Shown: one piece after another, positions 52,251 to 62,945 of the stretch
Layout: each line of letters opens with the position of its first letter
How positions within the stretch are numbered: position 1 is the first letter of the stretch
Translations under genes and position numbers: made by a program
NCBI GenBank assembly: GCA_010909165.1
Contig: VJWM01000063.1
Coordinates: 1,364,001 to 1,428,000 of the forward strand
Direction: 5' to 3'
DNA length: 64,000 nucleotides
From: Anthoceros angustus
Lineage: Eukaryota > Streptophyta > Anthocerotopsida > Anthocerotales > Anthocerotaceae
Notes under the pieces: generated by a model
What the model saw: only the letters and a program-made list of their open reading frames with translations
Told to the model about the DNA's origin: nothing
Databases searched by the model: none

Positions 52251-52395
52251 CTGAGTTTACAAGCCATTAGTGTGCATCGCAAGTACGTGGGGGTACGAAT
52301 GTCGTTCAATCCCAATGGGGGGATTGGCCATCGGGCACCGGGCATTTGGTAGAATTCGCGGGTCCCCACTAGTATTGTATATGTGCCTTCAAGCT
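52251..52395. other. Distal end of PPO copy A, with empty hAT site
   Basis: CGCCTGAGTTTACAAGCCAT to TATGTGCCTTCAA aligns with 59688-60305 of copy B, with the MITE of copy B absent. The site TATGTGCC occurs once here at 52380-52387. No gene. Confidence 0.75.
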
Positions 52396-52532
52396 GACGG
52401 GTCATACATAAACTATGAGGATCATAAACTATCTCGAATCATATATAAATACTGATAAACTACCATGAAACCCATGCTAGCTTAATAGGACTGCAATATT
52501 AATATCGGCCATGGCTGCACGTATGATGGCAC

Positions 52533-54287
52533 TTATGATCGCCGGAAGAGCCAAGGCAAGCATGGCTGCATCCCAATGACAACCATAGAGGTTAGTGATT
52601 TCGTAGGAAGAGTAGAACCGAGAAGAAAGAGCCTACCGGATGGGGGACAAGTTTCAATAAGATGGTGAGAGGAATCGAAAAGGCTACACTGGTCCGGAGC
52701 AAACGAAAAGGTGTAATCAGATTTAAGAGCTTGACCGACGGATATGATATTCCTGCTCAAGTGAGGAACGTAAAGCATGCTAGGGAAAGCTGTTATCTTA
52801 CCGTTGGGCAGAACGATGGCCACTGTACCTGAGCCATGGATGGCGCAGCGAGAGTAGTCGCTAAGATGAACGGAGCTTGTAACTCTGCTAGGTTGGAAGG
52901 AGATGTACGAATCTTGTAGGCTTGTCATGTGGTGAGTTGCATCTGTATCCACAAACCAAGTATGGAGATCCAACGATGGGTTAGAGCATATGAGAAACAA
53001 ACGAGCGCCGTGAGTGACGTTGCTGGTAGAGGGTGGCTCCGTCATGTCCGCTTGTCTCTTGAGGCAATCACGTTGGTGATGCCCAGGCTGCAAGCAGTAG
53101 AAGCAATTCCCTATCTTGCGCTTGTCATTAGAGTGAGGGGCCAGGGAGTTGCCCTTGCCGAATTCTCCGGAGTATCGCCCTTGATAAGGGACGGGCCTAC
53201 CCCGGGTGAAGAGAGCGGTATCTTCGAGCGCTACGGTATGGGCCGCCTCCCACCGCTGCTACTCTTATTTCAAGAGCGCCAAGGTAGACCAGGATAACTT
53301 TTACCAAAACAAATTTGCCCAACCGGGTTGAAAGATTGTGAAAGGATGGTTCCCCATCCCAACATGGATCTATGTGTCACTAGATAACATAAGAACTCCA
53401 CAGTTAAGCAACCTGTGGGCAGATCAATGCTGGGATGGGGAACTATTCGTTCAGCCCAATTGGGCAAATAATCTTTCATCCCGGTTGGGCAAACAATCTT
53501 TCATCCTGATTGGGCAAACAATCTTTCATTGTGATTGGGCAAACAATCTTTCATCCCGGTTGGGCAAACAATCTTTCAACCCGATTGGGCAAATTTGCTC
53601 TAATAAAAGTCGTCCCAGTCTAACTGGGCGCGCCGACCTCCCTCGTGTGTGGTCATTGTGCGAGACTCTCTAAAAAATATATACACAAACAACGAGATAG
53701 TTTCGTCCAACGGCCTTGGATTCGCCGTTTGCGTCATTATCAACGCTGACCATGAAGGGGGCAAGCCTCTGCAGCATTTGCACAGACGCATCATGGTTAG
53801 ACACGGTGGTGCCTGCCAACTCCACTGAATCCTTTAGGTTCATGAACTTGTTCACGAACTGCTCAACCAATTCATTCTCTACGGAGGCTGTAGAACTGCC
53901 GTATCAGGTAACCCTTATTCACGGCATCGTCAAAGACATACTTCTTCTTCAAGATGTCCCAAACCTCCTTGGAGATTGGCAAATGCCGAACCATGCTTAG
54001 TTGAGGGTCCTTCATATAGAGCAGAATGTTTGCTCATGCCCTTCAATCTTTTGAGTCTCATTTGGACTTGGTTCCAAAACTCGTCGCAAGGTATAGATGA
54101 TTGTGCCTCCTGGTATCGCAGGTGGAGTGACAGGCCTCGGGTCAGTCCCGTCGACAACGCTAAATAGGTCTCCTCTAAGAAGAAATACCTCAAGTTTGCG
54201 ACTCCAAGGAGAGTAATTAGTACCATCAAAGAAATTAACGAACTTGTTCACGGACTCGAAGGATGCCATTTGTAGAGAAAGGACCAC
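52533..54287 (-). mobile_element. E6: Copia fragment (gag and protease), minus strand
   Basis: The gag N-terminus (MASFESVNKFVNFFDGTNYSPWSRKLEVFLL) lies at about 54269. Gag middle pieces follow near 53850 (MVEQFVNKFMNLKDSVELAGT). A zinc knuckle CFYCLQPGHHQRDC lies at about 53062-53110 and a protease-like TWFVDTDATHHMTS at about 52930-52970, followed by LYVPHLSRNIISVGQ. The D-S/T-G motif has D in place of G's usual neighbour (DTDAT). The gag is interrupted by a MITE-like insertion. No LTR was found; RT and the rest are absent. Confidence 0.8.
53272..53630. mobile_element. MITE-like insertion in E6 with internal minisatellite
   Basis: The two ends are inverted copies of about 80 bp: AAATTTGCCCAACCGGGTTG on the left and CAACCCGATTGGGCAAATTT on the right, extending outward to GCGCC. 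The interior at 53450-53600 holds five to six units of TTGGGCAAACAATCTTTCAT with 30-bp period. No coding capacity. The target duplication is unclear. Confidence 0.65.
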
Positions 54288-55213
54288 TTAAAAGATAGTA
54301 CCTAATAATAGTCGTGTAAAGAAGATAGTTAGGTGGTAACTTATCATTCAATATGATAGAGGTTAATGGAAGAAATAATATTCTATGAAGAAACAGGTGA
54401 GACGGTAAAAAAGATGGAGGCAGGTGAGAGAAGGGGTAGAGTTGCCCCAAGCCACCCGGGCATAACCGGTGGGGGGCTACGTTTCGCCCCCATGGAGCAT
54501 CGGTTGGTAACCGGGTGCCCCAATTCAGGGGCCACCCACCGGTTCACCGCCTGTCGCCGGTATGTGATCGGTGGGGGGCATTGATTCGCCCCTCCCCCCG
54601 CCTCCGCACTGGCTCGCTCTCGCGCATTGATTCGCGCACGGGCACAGGCAGTAGTTGGCTGCCATGAGCGAGCGCAACGCGCGCCCCGCTTGCCAACTCT
54701 AGCGCATGGCGATGGGTGCCACGAAATCCCTAGAATCTTCAGGAAAATCAACGAATCCAACAGCTAGATGCCGGTCGCCTGGGGCGCCTTAGTTGGTGTG
54801 TAAAGATGCAAAGACTTCTTGGGTGGATTGGCCTTCATCCGTGATTCGTGACAGGGGCATTTGGGTCTTGGAAAAAGGCATGGCGATAATCTCAAAATTT
54901 CTCCACTTGATGGTAGAGTCTCGGCTGGATTGCTGGGCATAGGTGTTACCTAGGCAGTGGGATAGATCGCCAAGGCTAGAGCATCAAATCCTACTAGTTC
55001 TTTTGGCAAATCCCCACTCAAATTGGTGCTTGTGGGCTTCACCCGGTGTTCATGAACACCGCGTGAGGCATGCCCAAGCGCCCAAGCCGCCCTCCACTTA
55101 CTACAAGAACCTTCCTAGGAGAGTCAGGAACTGTTGTCTATAATGGACAACAATTTTAATTTTGACGTACTAAAGGGTTATTTAAATATCATTTTTTATT
55201 AAATAATATACTT
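54288..55213. other. Unassigned sequence between E6 and E7
   Basis: GC-rich part (54430-54720) with repeated GGTGGGGGGC and GGGCGAA words, then AT-rich. A perfect dyad CGGTGTTCATGAACACCG lies at about 55042-55059. No gene seen. Confidence 0.5.
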
Positions 55214-55344
55214 TTGTGGACTGTTTTTTTTACAACAATAATCCGTTATTTTATTCGCGCTTGCGCGTTATGCTTTGTGCTTACTCGTGTCCTTTGCTGC
55301 CCGATGCGAGATCTGCTCTATGCTCACTCGTGCGTTTATGTTGA

Positions 55345-55730
55345 ATGGGGAGCCATTTCTTGGAATAGTAGAAGACAACCTACTGTGGCTCTATCCTTTA
55401 TTGACACAGAATATATGGCAACATGCTCTGCAGTCATGGAGGCGATATGGTTGCGTAACTTGCTAGATGAGATAGGATTCAAGCAAAAGGAAGCAACAAC
55501 AATCTTCAACGACAATCAAGGGTGCATTTTCTTAGCCAAGAATGCAAATTTTTCATGCTAGAACCAAGCACATCGAAGTGAAACATCACTTTGTAAGAGA
55601 GAAAGTAAAATTAAAGGAGGTAAAGCTAGAGTGTTGTCCAATAGGAGACATGCCGGCAGATATTTTGACTAAAGGCTTGACTTTAGACAAACATGCTAGG
55701 TTTAGTAAGATGCTAGGCCTAAGGGAATAA
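55345..55730 (+). pseudogene. E7: Copia RNase H C-terminal fragment
   Basis: Reads WGAISWNSRRQPTVALSFIDTEYMATCSAVMEAIWLRNLLDEIG, FNDNQGCIFLAKN, then after a one-base shift FHARTKHIEVKHHFVREKV and MPADILTKGLTLDKHARFSKMLGLRE with a stop. This is the last ~125 residues of a Copia polyprotein. Everything upstream is missing. The 3' LTR follows, so it is the 3' end of a truncated element. Confidence 0.88.
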
Positions 55731-55751
55731 TTTTGATATGTTGAGTGGGAG

Positions 55752-56068
55752 TGTCAGAAATGATTTATTATAAAATATCAAAATATGTTATAAATAGTAC
55801 CCTAAAAATAGGTCATGAAGAGTGCCTTAAAAATATCTAGAAATTCATGTATCTTCTAGAGAATGTCTTCTACAAAGCCCAAGAGTAATAGGCAAATAAG
55901 TAACCTATAGGATTCAAGGTTGAGGACTATATAAGGCTAAGCCCACTAGATGTGGTGTGTGGTATGTGCAAATATACTTGTGTGCTAGTACCTAGTATGG
56001 CTAGTGCATATAAGCCATATTGTATGGGGATGTTGTGTTCCCTCTCAATAAAGCCTCAACTCTTTTCA
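55752..56068 (+). repeat. E7 3' LTR
   Basis: Preceded by the purine tract TTGAGTGGGAG (55741-55751). It starts TGTCAGAAATG, has a TATA element (GACTATATAAGGC, about 55923) and CAATAAAGCC (about 56046), and ends CTCTTTTCA. Confidence 0.82.
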
Positions 56069-56099
56069 TTTCAGGTTTTGGGAAAGGTAACTTCTCTGC

Positions 56100-56395
56100 A
56101 GTCTTCAAATCCATTAAGGAGTATGTGAAAACGTTTGATGACACGCTGCAGGTCGTGGATAGCTTAAATTCCAAACTTGCATGTAAATTATGGAGAAAAC
56201 AACACCCCGGGAGAATGAGGAGTATGTGAAGACGCTTGATGACACGCTGACGAAGTAGATAGCTTGAGTTGCAACCATACATGTAAATTATGGAGAAAAC
56301 AACACCCCGGGAGGATCTCTACTACCGCTTCCTGCTCTCAAGACGAAAACAACACCCCGGGAGATCTCTACTACCTCTTCCTGCTCTCAAGACGA
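56100..56395. repeat. Tandem repeats before PPO copy B
   Basis: GGAGTATGTGAA.ACG.TTGATGACACGCTG occurs at about 56117 and 56218. AAAACAACACCCCGGGAG occurs three times (56196, 56296, 56345), the last two with an attached CTCTACTAC.TCTTCCTGCTC block. Confidence 0.75.
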
Positions 56396-56429
56396 GCCTG
56401 TTGATAAGATTCAGTTTTACCAGGTACCT

Positions 56430-57320
56430 CTATAGCAGCTAGCATGTGGCCATATTGCTACCACCAGCTTCCAGGTCTCTGGCAATGCCACTTGTGTCAA
56501 GGACAAGGCATCTGTTGTGATCCAATACACCTGTACCGTGGTTCGCTCCTCGGTCCCGTGTAGCTTGTGACAGTGGACAGAGACAGGACAAGACAGAAGC
56601 GGGGGAACGGGTGAAAGTGGTCTCCAGTGGTTCCCCGTTGGTTTGGCTTGAGATACCCTGGTCAGTTACACATTCAGCGAAGGAGAACATGCATCCGCTA
56701 CTTTGATTTCTTCTTTCTTGACGAATTCCAGCCCTACGCTGAAACGTTGCAAATCATCTACTTCCGTCCGGTTCCGATGCACTGACCCTAAACTCTCTTG
56801 TGCACAGGCAGGCAGGCCCTGGACTTGCCTGGGCCCTGGCCTGGTTTGGGGGTTCCCACAGTTTGATGTGTATACAGTTTGTGCACAGTTTAAAACGTGT
56901 TGCTATGCTTGTCCGAGGTGGTGAAAATTGGATATGCTGGGTTGCTTAATAAAAAATCCCCACGCCTCCAAGCAAAGGATTGGTGGGTTAGCAGTTCTGG
57001 TATGATTCAGAACAAGGCGTTTTCTGGCCCCTAGCTGAGCTGTTCAGCTGGCATAATTTGAGAGGAAAGTTGGGTTTTATGGACCAGGCCATCCCGCTTT
57101 GCTGGAAACCACTTTAGTCCTGTTCTGTCTTGTTCTGTTCTGTCCTGTATCTGTGTCTGACTCTGTCCGCTGTCACAAGCTAAATGGGACCGGCACGCGG
57201 ACCACGATACAGACTGCCTGATTCCAGCAGATGCTTTCTGCTCGACACAAGTGGCATTGCCGCAAATGTCAAAGCTAGAAAGAAGCAAATCGTAGATGCT
57301 ACGGGAGAGCCTAGTAAAAT
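56430..57320. repeat. Foldback sequence, copy B
   Basis: Second copy of the inverted-repeat block found at 1-1003. The left arm (about 56430-56780) is nearly identical to that copy. The right arm (about 57080-57320) has lost an internal part. It lies downstream of the PPO gene in the transcription direction. Confidence 0.7.
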
Positions 57321-57755
57321 TGAGTTGAAGCAACTGCGAACCGCCTCTTCTCCTTCTTCTTCGGTTTGGCACATAGTGTTCCCTGCCCCTCTCCCCAAAG
57401 TCATGGGGATTGGTGCCCGGAGATCGACCGAACAGCGCTGGAGGGAGATCATTGTGCCACAAGAAGAATCATCTAGAATTCATTATTTCGTTTCTATTTC
57501 GTGGGACTAAAGGACGGCATACAAGATCGTGGCTAGGTAGGTGCTCAAAAACACCTCGGGCCAGTTCAGGCCACTATCCCCCAGGAGGTAAGGAAAATCT
57601 AGGCTCCCATCCCTTTCTGTCAATTTTCAGTTGCTGGCTACAAAAGTCTGTCAGGGGTAGGAGACGTACGAAGTGCAACAAGATAGCGCTCCTTTCTCCT
57701 CGTACCTCAATTCAACCCCTTCCCCATCAGACTCCAGAGGAATTACATTGGTTGC

Positions 57756-59358
57756 CTACATAAAAGAATGCCCTTCTCCTTCATCTTGGAGCCAGGGGTG
57801 CTCTACTTTTTGGTGGGTATACTTGAGGTCCAGCTCGTTAAGGCAGTCCCTGACTGTGACCCTCACAATGTCTGCGTTCTCATCAAAGAAGAAGAATTCG
57901 GCATCCAAAAAGTCCGGGTCGTCCTCGTAATTCACTTGACCAGGCAACTCCTGAAGGAACAGAACAATGGTGGCAGACGGTGAGCATCACAACAGATGGC
58001 CTCCGACATACCCAACTGTTACCAAGATTGCTAGCGCAACAACCCGGACAGATTGCAATTCAGAGTACCTTCCAAACAGTCCAGATCCTATCGACGTTGG
58101 CGTGGTGCACGAACAGGAGGGGGTCGTGCAGGGAGGTGTAGATGGCTCCCATGTCCTCGTATGTCAGCTCCGGGTCGCCCGTATGGAAATGGACGACGCT
58201 GTGGACGTTGTTCTCGTAGGTCTCCCGGCCCTGGACGAACACCATCCCGGCGCGCATTGGGTGGGACATAAACTTGGGGTCACCCTCCTTAATGAGCAAG
58301 CGATGCAAGTGCGCATTGTTACGCAGCCGGAGCTCTTCCGGCGTCTTGGCGTACGGAATGCTCCAGTTCAGCTGCACGTCCCGGTCGTAGTACTGCAAAT
58401 CCACCAGCTTGTCGGGCAGCCCGGGCTCCAGTAACGGGTCGCGCACGGGGTGGTAAAGATCCGGGTAATTCTCGGGATCCCGAAAGAAATGCGGCACCGC
58501 ATTGGGGGCGGGATCGAGGGGCAGCTGGTTGTCCCAGTTCCAGAACGGCAGCACGAAGTTCTCATCGCCCAGCATCTTGCCCATTGTCCTCTCGTAAAAG
58601 AAAGTGAACCTACAGCAACACAAGATCCCATCCAGATGAAGCCCACAAGGCATTCTAAGCAGCCCACAAAGCGTCGATGATCAATACAGCCCACAAAGTG
58701 TGCACAGAGTACAACAATCGGGAATGATATGGAAAGCAGCAAGCCTGGGAAATGTGCATGTAGATCTGTGGAAGGATGGAGATGGAGCCCACAAAGTGTG
58801 CACAGTGTAAAACAATCAGGAATGATCTGCACTTCAGCTAGCCAGGGAAGTGTGCATGGCGTACCATCTGTGGAAGGGATGGAAGAGCCAGTTCTGGTGC
58901 ACCGAGTACTCCTGGTCCGGGAACCCCCGCTGCGGGAGGATTGCGCCGCCCAGCATGCAGTGGTAGCTGTTGAGCATGTAGTTGGAGCGGGGATCGGAGG
59001 GCGGGAGCTCCTTGATAAGCCGGAACCCGAGGTTGAGCTGCTGGAGGTAAGTCCGGTTGTTGCCAATGAGGTGGGCCGCCGGCCTGACGCGCACTTGCTC
59101 GGGGAGCGGATTCTCCTTCAGGTACTGCGACCACTCCTTGTACCCCAAAGGCCGGCCCTCCGAATCGGTGTTCCGCAGCGGCGGGATGTTGCAGCAGTCC
59201 ACATCCCCGTCCCAGCCTTCCGCGAAGGGCACGAAATTGGGAATGTGGTACTTCCTGCAGGTCCTGAAATCGGGCTGTATCGGTGCCCCGTCAGTGATCT
59301 CCACTCGCACCGCCAACTGCAACACGGACAACAGCAACAGCAGCAGCAGGGACGCCAT
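57756..59358 (-). CDS. Polyphenol oxidase (catechol oxidase/tyrosinase family), copy B
   Basis: Copper enzyme oxidising o-diphenols to quinones with O2. Exons are 59358-58865, 58609-58069 and 57950-57756. Donors GTACGC and GTACTC and acceptors TGTAG and TTCAG give a 409-residue protein in one frame. Residues 1-24 look like a signal peptide, so the protein is probably secretory rather than plastid. CuA ligands: H133, H154, H163. CuB: H301, H305 and H334 (HHANVDRIW), with E297 at the water-keeper position. C34, C55, C56 and C134 match the two usual disulfides. The PPO1_DWL domain covers about 346-400. Two oddities: the thioether-bridge Cys expected at 137 is Gly, and the protein ends without the C-terminal KFDV domain. 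The sequence looks functional; I saw no break. Confidence 0.92.
58610..58886 (-). repeat. PPO-B intron 1 with tandem duplication overlapping the donor
   Basis: Intron 1 is 58610-58864 (255 bp). Within it 58689-58788 is repeated at about 58789-58886. Both hold AGCCCACAAAGTGTGCACAG and end in a version of ATCTGTGGAAGGGATGG, the last codons of exon 1. Copy A has this unit once. Confidence 0.7.
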
Positions 59359-59551
59359 CGCCCCGTTACACGCGAACTCCCAAAAGACGGTGCGAGATTC
59401 CGAAATATCGGGAAGGTTGGGAAGCCTTTCACATCAGGCTACTGGGCACGAAAGCAGGGGAAGATCAAAGCCGGCCATAGCCCACGCACAGCGACAACCC
59501 TGAAGGCGGGGGGCGAGAAGATCCCACACATTCAACATCTGCACAGTCTGC

Positions 59552-59559
59552 TACTTATA
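59552..59559 (-). promoter_or_regulatory. Possible TATA box of PPO-B
   Basis: The minus strand reads TATAAGTA about 195 bp upstream of the ATG at 59358. Copy A has TACAAGTA at the corresponding place, a change that would weaken it. Transcription start not known. Confidence 0.5.
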
Positions 59560-59858
59560 CTTGGTAGCCTGGTGCGAATTGCTCCGCAAAGCCGGGATCC
59601 AGGCTCTCTAAAGTCTGGCACACTAATTGAGGTGTAATTGCTGCTGCATGATTTCCTGCAACAAGCCTAGATATAGATAGGTCGCCTGAGATTACAAGCC
59701 ATTGGTGTGCATGGCTAGTACGTGGGGGAGGGATTGTCGTTCGCTCCGGCCAGTGGGCAGTGCACACTGGACAGAACTTCCCACCAATAGTTGTATGAAA
59801 TTTTAAGAAATATTGCAGTCCACTTAGACGGAGTATCAGTATACCTAATGTATGTGCC

Positions 59859-60291
59859 AGGGTGTCATTTGACCGAGTACTATCTCAGTCCCCGGGACCG
59901 CCTAGCCTGTCTACGCTCGGTCCCGGACCGAGGAGGGACTGTGCCTTTTTGCGACCCTTGGTCACTAAATATAATAATATTAAATAAATAATTTATAAAT
60001 AATATAAAAGACTGCAGACTGCGGAGTCCGCAGACTGCAGCCCAGCCGGCAGACTTTGTCCATGATAAAGATGGGTCCATGTGTCCATAATAAATATCAA
60101 TCCTTGATATAAAATTAAGTAATTTACTAATTTTAAACCGGACCTTTTATGAACTCTCGGTCCCCGAGGGTAATAGGGGACCGAGGGTGGGGACCGGACT
60201 CCTGAAGAACCTCCGGTCCCATGTTTTTTTTAACACATGCCGGGATCGGGACCGGGACCGAGCTTGGGACGGGGTCAAAATGACACCCAGC
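59859..60291. mobile_element. hAT-type MITE upstream of PPO-B
   Basis: The ends are inverted: AGGGTGTCATTTGACC on the left, and on the other strand GCTGGGTGTCATTTTGACC. The 8-bp duplication TATGTGCC lies at 59851-59858 and 60292-60299. Copy A has the single, empty site at 52380. It is 433 bp with no coding capacity, and the interior repeats the word CGGTCCCGG. The 8-bp duplication and the GGGTG ends point to the hAT superfamily. Confidence 0.85.
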
Positions 60292-60299
60292 TATGTGCC

Positions 60300-62489
60300 T
60301 TCAACCTAAGAGGGTGACATTGATTGTCTGACATGTCTGACATTCCACTTAACAAAGAAAAACGAGTATACAGTGCATCCTCTCCCCGCTATGGAATACC
60401 ATATGGTCACTCGGCTTCGTGTGTGTGACTTTGTTTTCTTTGGGTGTACGCTACGGAAATATGCCATGGCATCTTTGAGATACTTGCGTACAATATATAT
60501 ATAATACGTGTCACATTAGCTTCGGTAGGTTCGTACGCGGGGCAAAAACTTTCTATGATACAATGTTAGCCTGGTGTTCCCATTGTGTCATGCACATGTT
60601 TTCTTGTTTAGGGTTTTGGGGTTCCGATCACCATACATACATATTAAACAGGCGGTCAAGACATTGTGCGAGTGCGGAGGCGGGGAGGCACCGCCGAGTA
60701 CTGCAGTGGATGCAGTGTGAAGCCACGCCTGCGTGACAGATCACCCTGCGTTATGTGGTCCAGTAGGTCCTTTGAACTTTACACTTGTGCACTACAAGCT
60801 TTTTTGGGTGCAAGCCTTGTATCTATGCAATTGTTTTCATGGAAGCCCTTCTTATGTTGGTCCTTGTGGTACAACCTTGTTTCGGGGTACTTAATGCTAT
60901 GTGAAACTGCACCTCCATAGGCAGCAAGAAACGTTCCAGCCTTGTATGCAGCCAGTGCCAAACACTGCAGCCCTGCACGCAAGGGCAAATGCACTCAGGC
61001 GCGTCGGCGGCAAACACAAACGATGACTGCAGCACAAATGCAAATATAAATGGCATGCCATCCACAAACGCCGCATACATACGCCGCCCAAATGCATGCT
61101 GCAATGACACAAAAACGCAAATGACCCTAAACGCAACCTTAAACCCGAGAGAAAAAAAGTTTCTATGTATCGTGAAAACTGTGTGTGCATCATCGGGTAG
61201 GTTGACGACATCAATACACCGGGTGGCCGCAGCCCCGACCAATGTGGTCATGCGTGAGATATCGAAATAGTTCCACCGTATGTGGCGGGACTATTTCTTT
61301 TTGTCCAAAACTCTAAAAACATGTGGATGCCGCATGACCACATCGGTATTCCATACCCTGCTGAGAGATTGACATACACTGAGAGATAGCGAGGTTGAGA
61401 GATTGAGATTCTCTCCCCGCTGAGAGATTAACCCGCAGGAGGGTGACATTGTGTGACATGTCTATATGTCAAAGAGTCTACAAATCCACCTTCGGGACTC
61501 TCCTCGTCGATCGCCATCTTCAGCGAAAGAAAGAAGAAAAAGAAGAATTTTATTTAAGTCCATTAAGGATGGATTTCTGTCATGGACTGAAATATGATAA
61601 CTACATAGATTGCGATAAAATAGTCTGGATGAATGTAAATATAAAATTCAAATAAGATAAATAATCTTCAGTGTCAATGAAATTGCGTGAACGAGGGCCA
61701 AACACCACCATTTCATCACGACAGCCGTCTATCGGAGCAGCCAGGAGTGGTGTGGGATATGACCCGATTTCATCATATAAAAGTAATTTTTTTTGCTTTT
61801 TTCACTTTTACTTTAACGCTGGATAGTCCCACGTACGAACTCGCTGTAGGAAATCGGGCGTTCCACATCCCCTGGACGTCACCGTCTTACTTTGTGAAGT
61901 GGGCAGAAGGCTGCGCAGCAATGAAGAATGTCGTAAAACTTGGCGCACCGTTCCATGCTTCTCGACACCTCTTCGTTCCTTCCTCTCCGCACAGTGCAGG
62001 AAAGGTGGAGTGGGTTATCTCTATCGCCATCTCCAGCGAGAGGGCTGAGAGAGGCCAGCAATCCACCCGCCTTGTCGATGAATGTAAAACAGCTGTTGCA
62101 TCACTGGCCATGCTAAATTTGCAGTCCAAGCGACTTTTGCTTTTGCTTTAGGAAAAGGTGGTCTCACGAAGGATGACGAATGAACTGCACGACGGTGTCC
62201 CTGGATGATCACCATGACAGGTTCTGAAGTAGGCAAACAGGCTGCTCAGCAAGCATCAATGTCAGAGCGATGTCGTAAAACACGGCGCTCCGCTCCATGC
62301 TTCTCGACACGTCGGTGGCGGCTCCAGAAGGAGGACAAAGCGAACTCATTGCAGGTGGTCCAATCAGGTCTGATCCAGCGCCCCTGTATTGATTTCCTCG
62401 AGGCTCGCAAACCTAAAATTGCACCATGCGAGAAAAGAAACATCCCGAGATTTGATAGGGCGTCGCAGGTTTGAGACTGGCATGGGCCA
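60300..62489. other. Intergenic sequence with diverged direct repeats
   Basis: No gene was recognised. GAGGGTGACATTG(...)TGACATGTCT occurs at about 60309 and 61439. A diverged pair lies at 61890-61975 and 62235-62315, sharing ATGTCGTAAAAC and CCATGCTTCTCGACAC. GAGAGATT words cluster at 61360-61430. The longest frame, 61687-62151 (154 residues), shows no domain. Confidence 0.5.
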
Positions 62490-62945
62490 TTCATTCCTTC
62501 ACAATTCCTCCCAAGAATTAGAGTGCTGATGACTATTTTTGGGCTTACTAGGGTTGAGCGAACTGCGAGCCGCGGCTACCAGCTGAACCAGCTCACACAG
62601 GGGGCCAGAAAACGGTTCAAGCAATCCAGCATATCCGATTTTCACCACCTCGGGCAAGCTCTGCAAAACCTTTTCCACATCATATCAAATTGTGGGGAAG
62701 CCCCTGAAATGAGGAAAACCACCAGAGAACCTAGAATGTGCAGCTCTGCAGTGCAGGATACTGCTCAACATTTCAGTGCAATCCAGTTACACTCCGGCGC
62801 CGTTTCGGCCCCTTTACCATCTTGTTCTGTTTGGCTGAGTGATGTTTAGCGCCATCTCCTGAACGTCATGCAGATTGCTGTCAGAAGATCGACCGAGTAG
62901 CGGTGGAGGAAGGTGATTGCACCAGGCTGTGGAAAATTCCGAATG
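62490..62945. repeat. Partial third copy (C) of the PPO 3'-flank block
   Basis: 62572-62720 matches 400-575 in reverse orientation (AATCCAGCATATCCGATTTTCACCACCTCGG). 62830-62945 matches 1035-1143 in direct orientation (GTCATGCAGATT..TGTC..AAGATCGACCGAGTAGC). It is more diverged than copies A and B are from each other. No PPO exon adjoins it. Confidence 0.65.

Noticed and set aside
57184-57510. 108-residue plus-strand ORF in the PPO-B 3' flank
   Set aside because: It lies in the foldback right arm; copy A breaks the frame at the same place and no domain is visible.
58368-59066. Long minus-strand frame of 232 residues overlapping PPO exons 1 and 2
   Set aside because: Alternative frame of the PPO gene; low-complexity composition (SSSSTSGSGLSRSS) typical of a shadow of GC-rich coding sequence.
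58729-59637. 302-residue plus-strand ORF
   Set aside because: Antisense to PPO exon 1 with its codon pattern reflected; no domain, and copy A does not preserve it.
60313-61460. Insertion bounded by GAGGGTGACATTG direct repeats
   Set aside because: The repeats are diverged and the interior has no inverted ends or coding region; could be coincidence.
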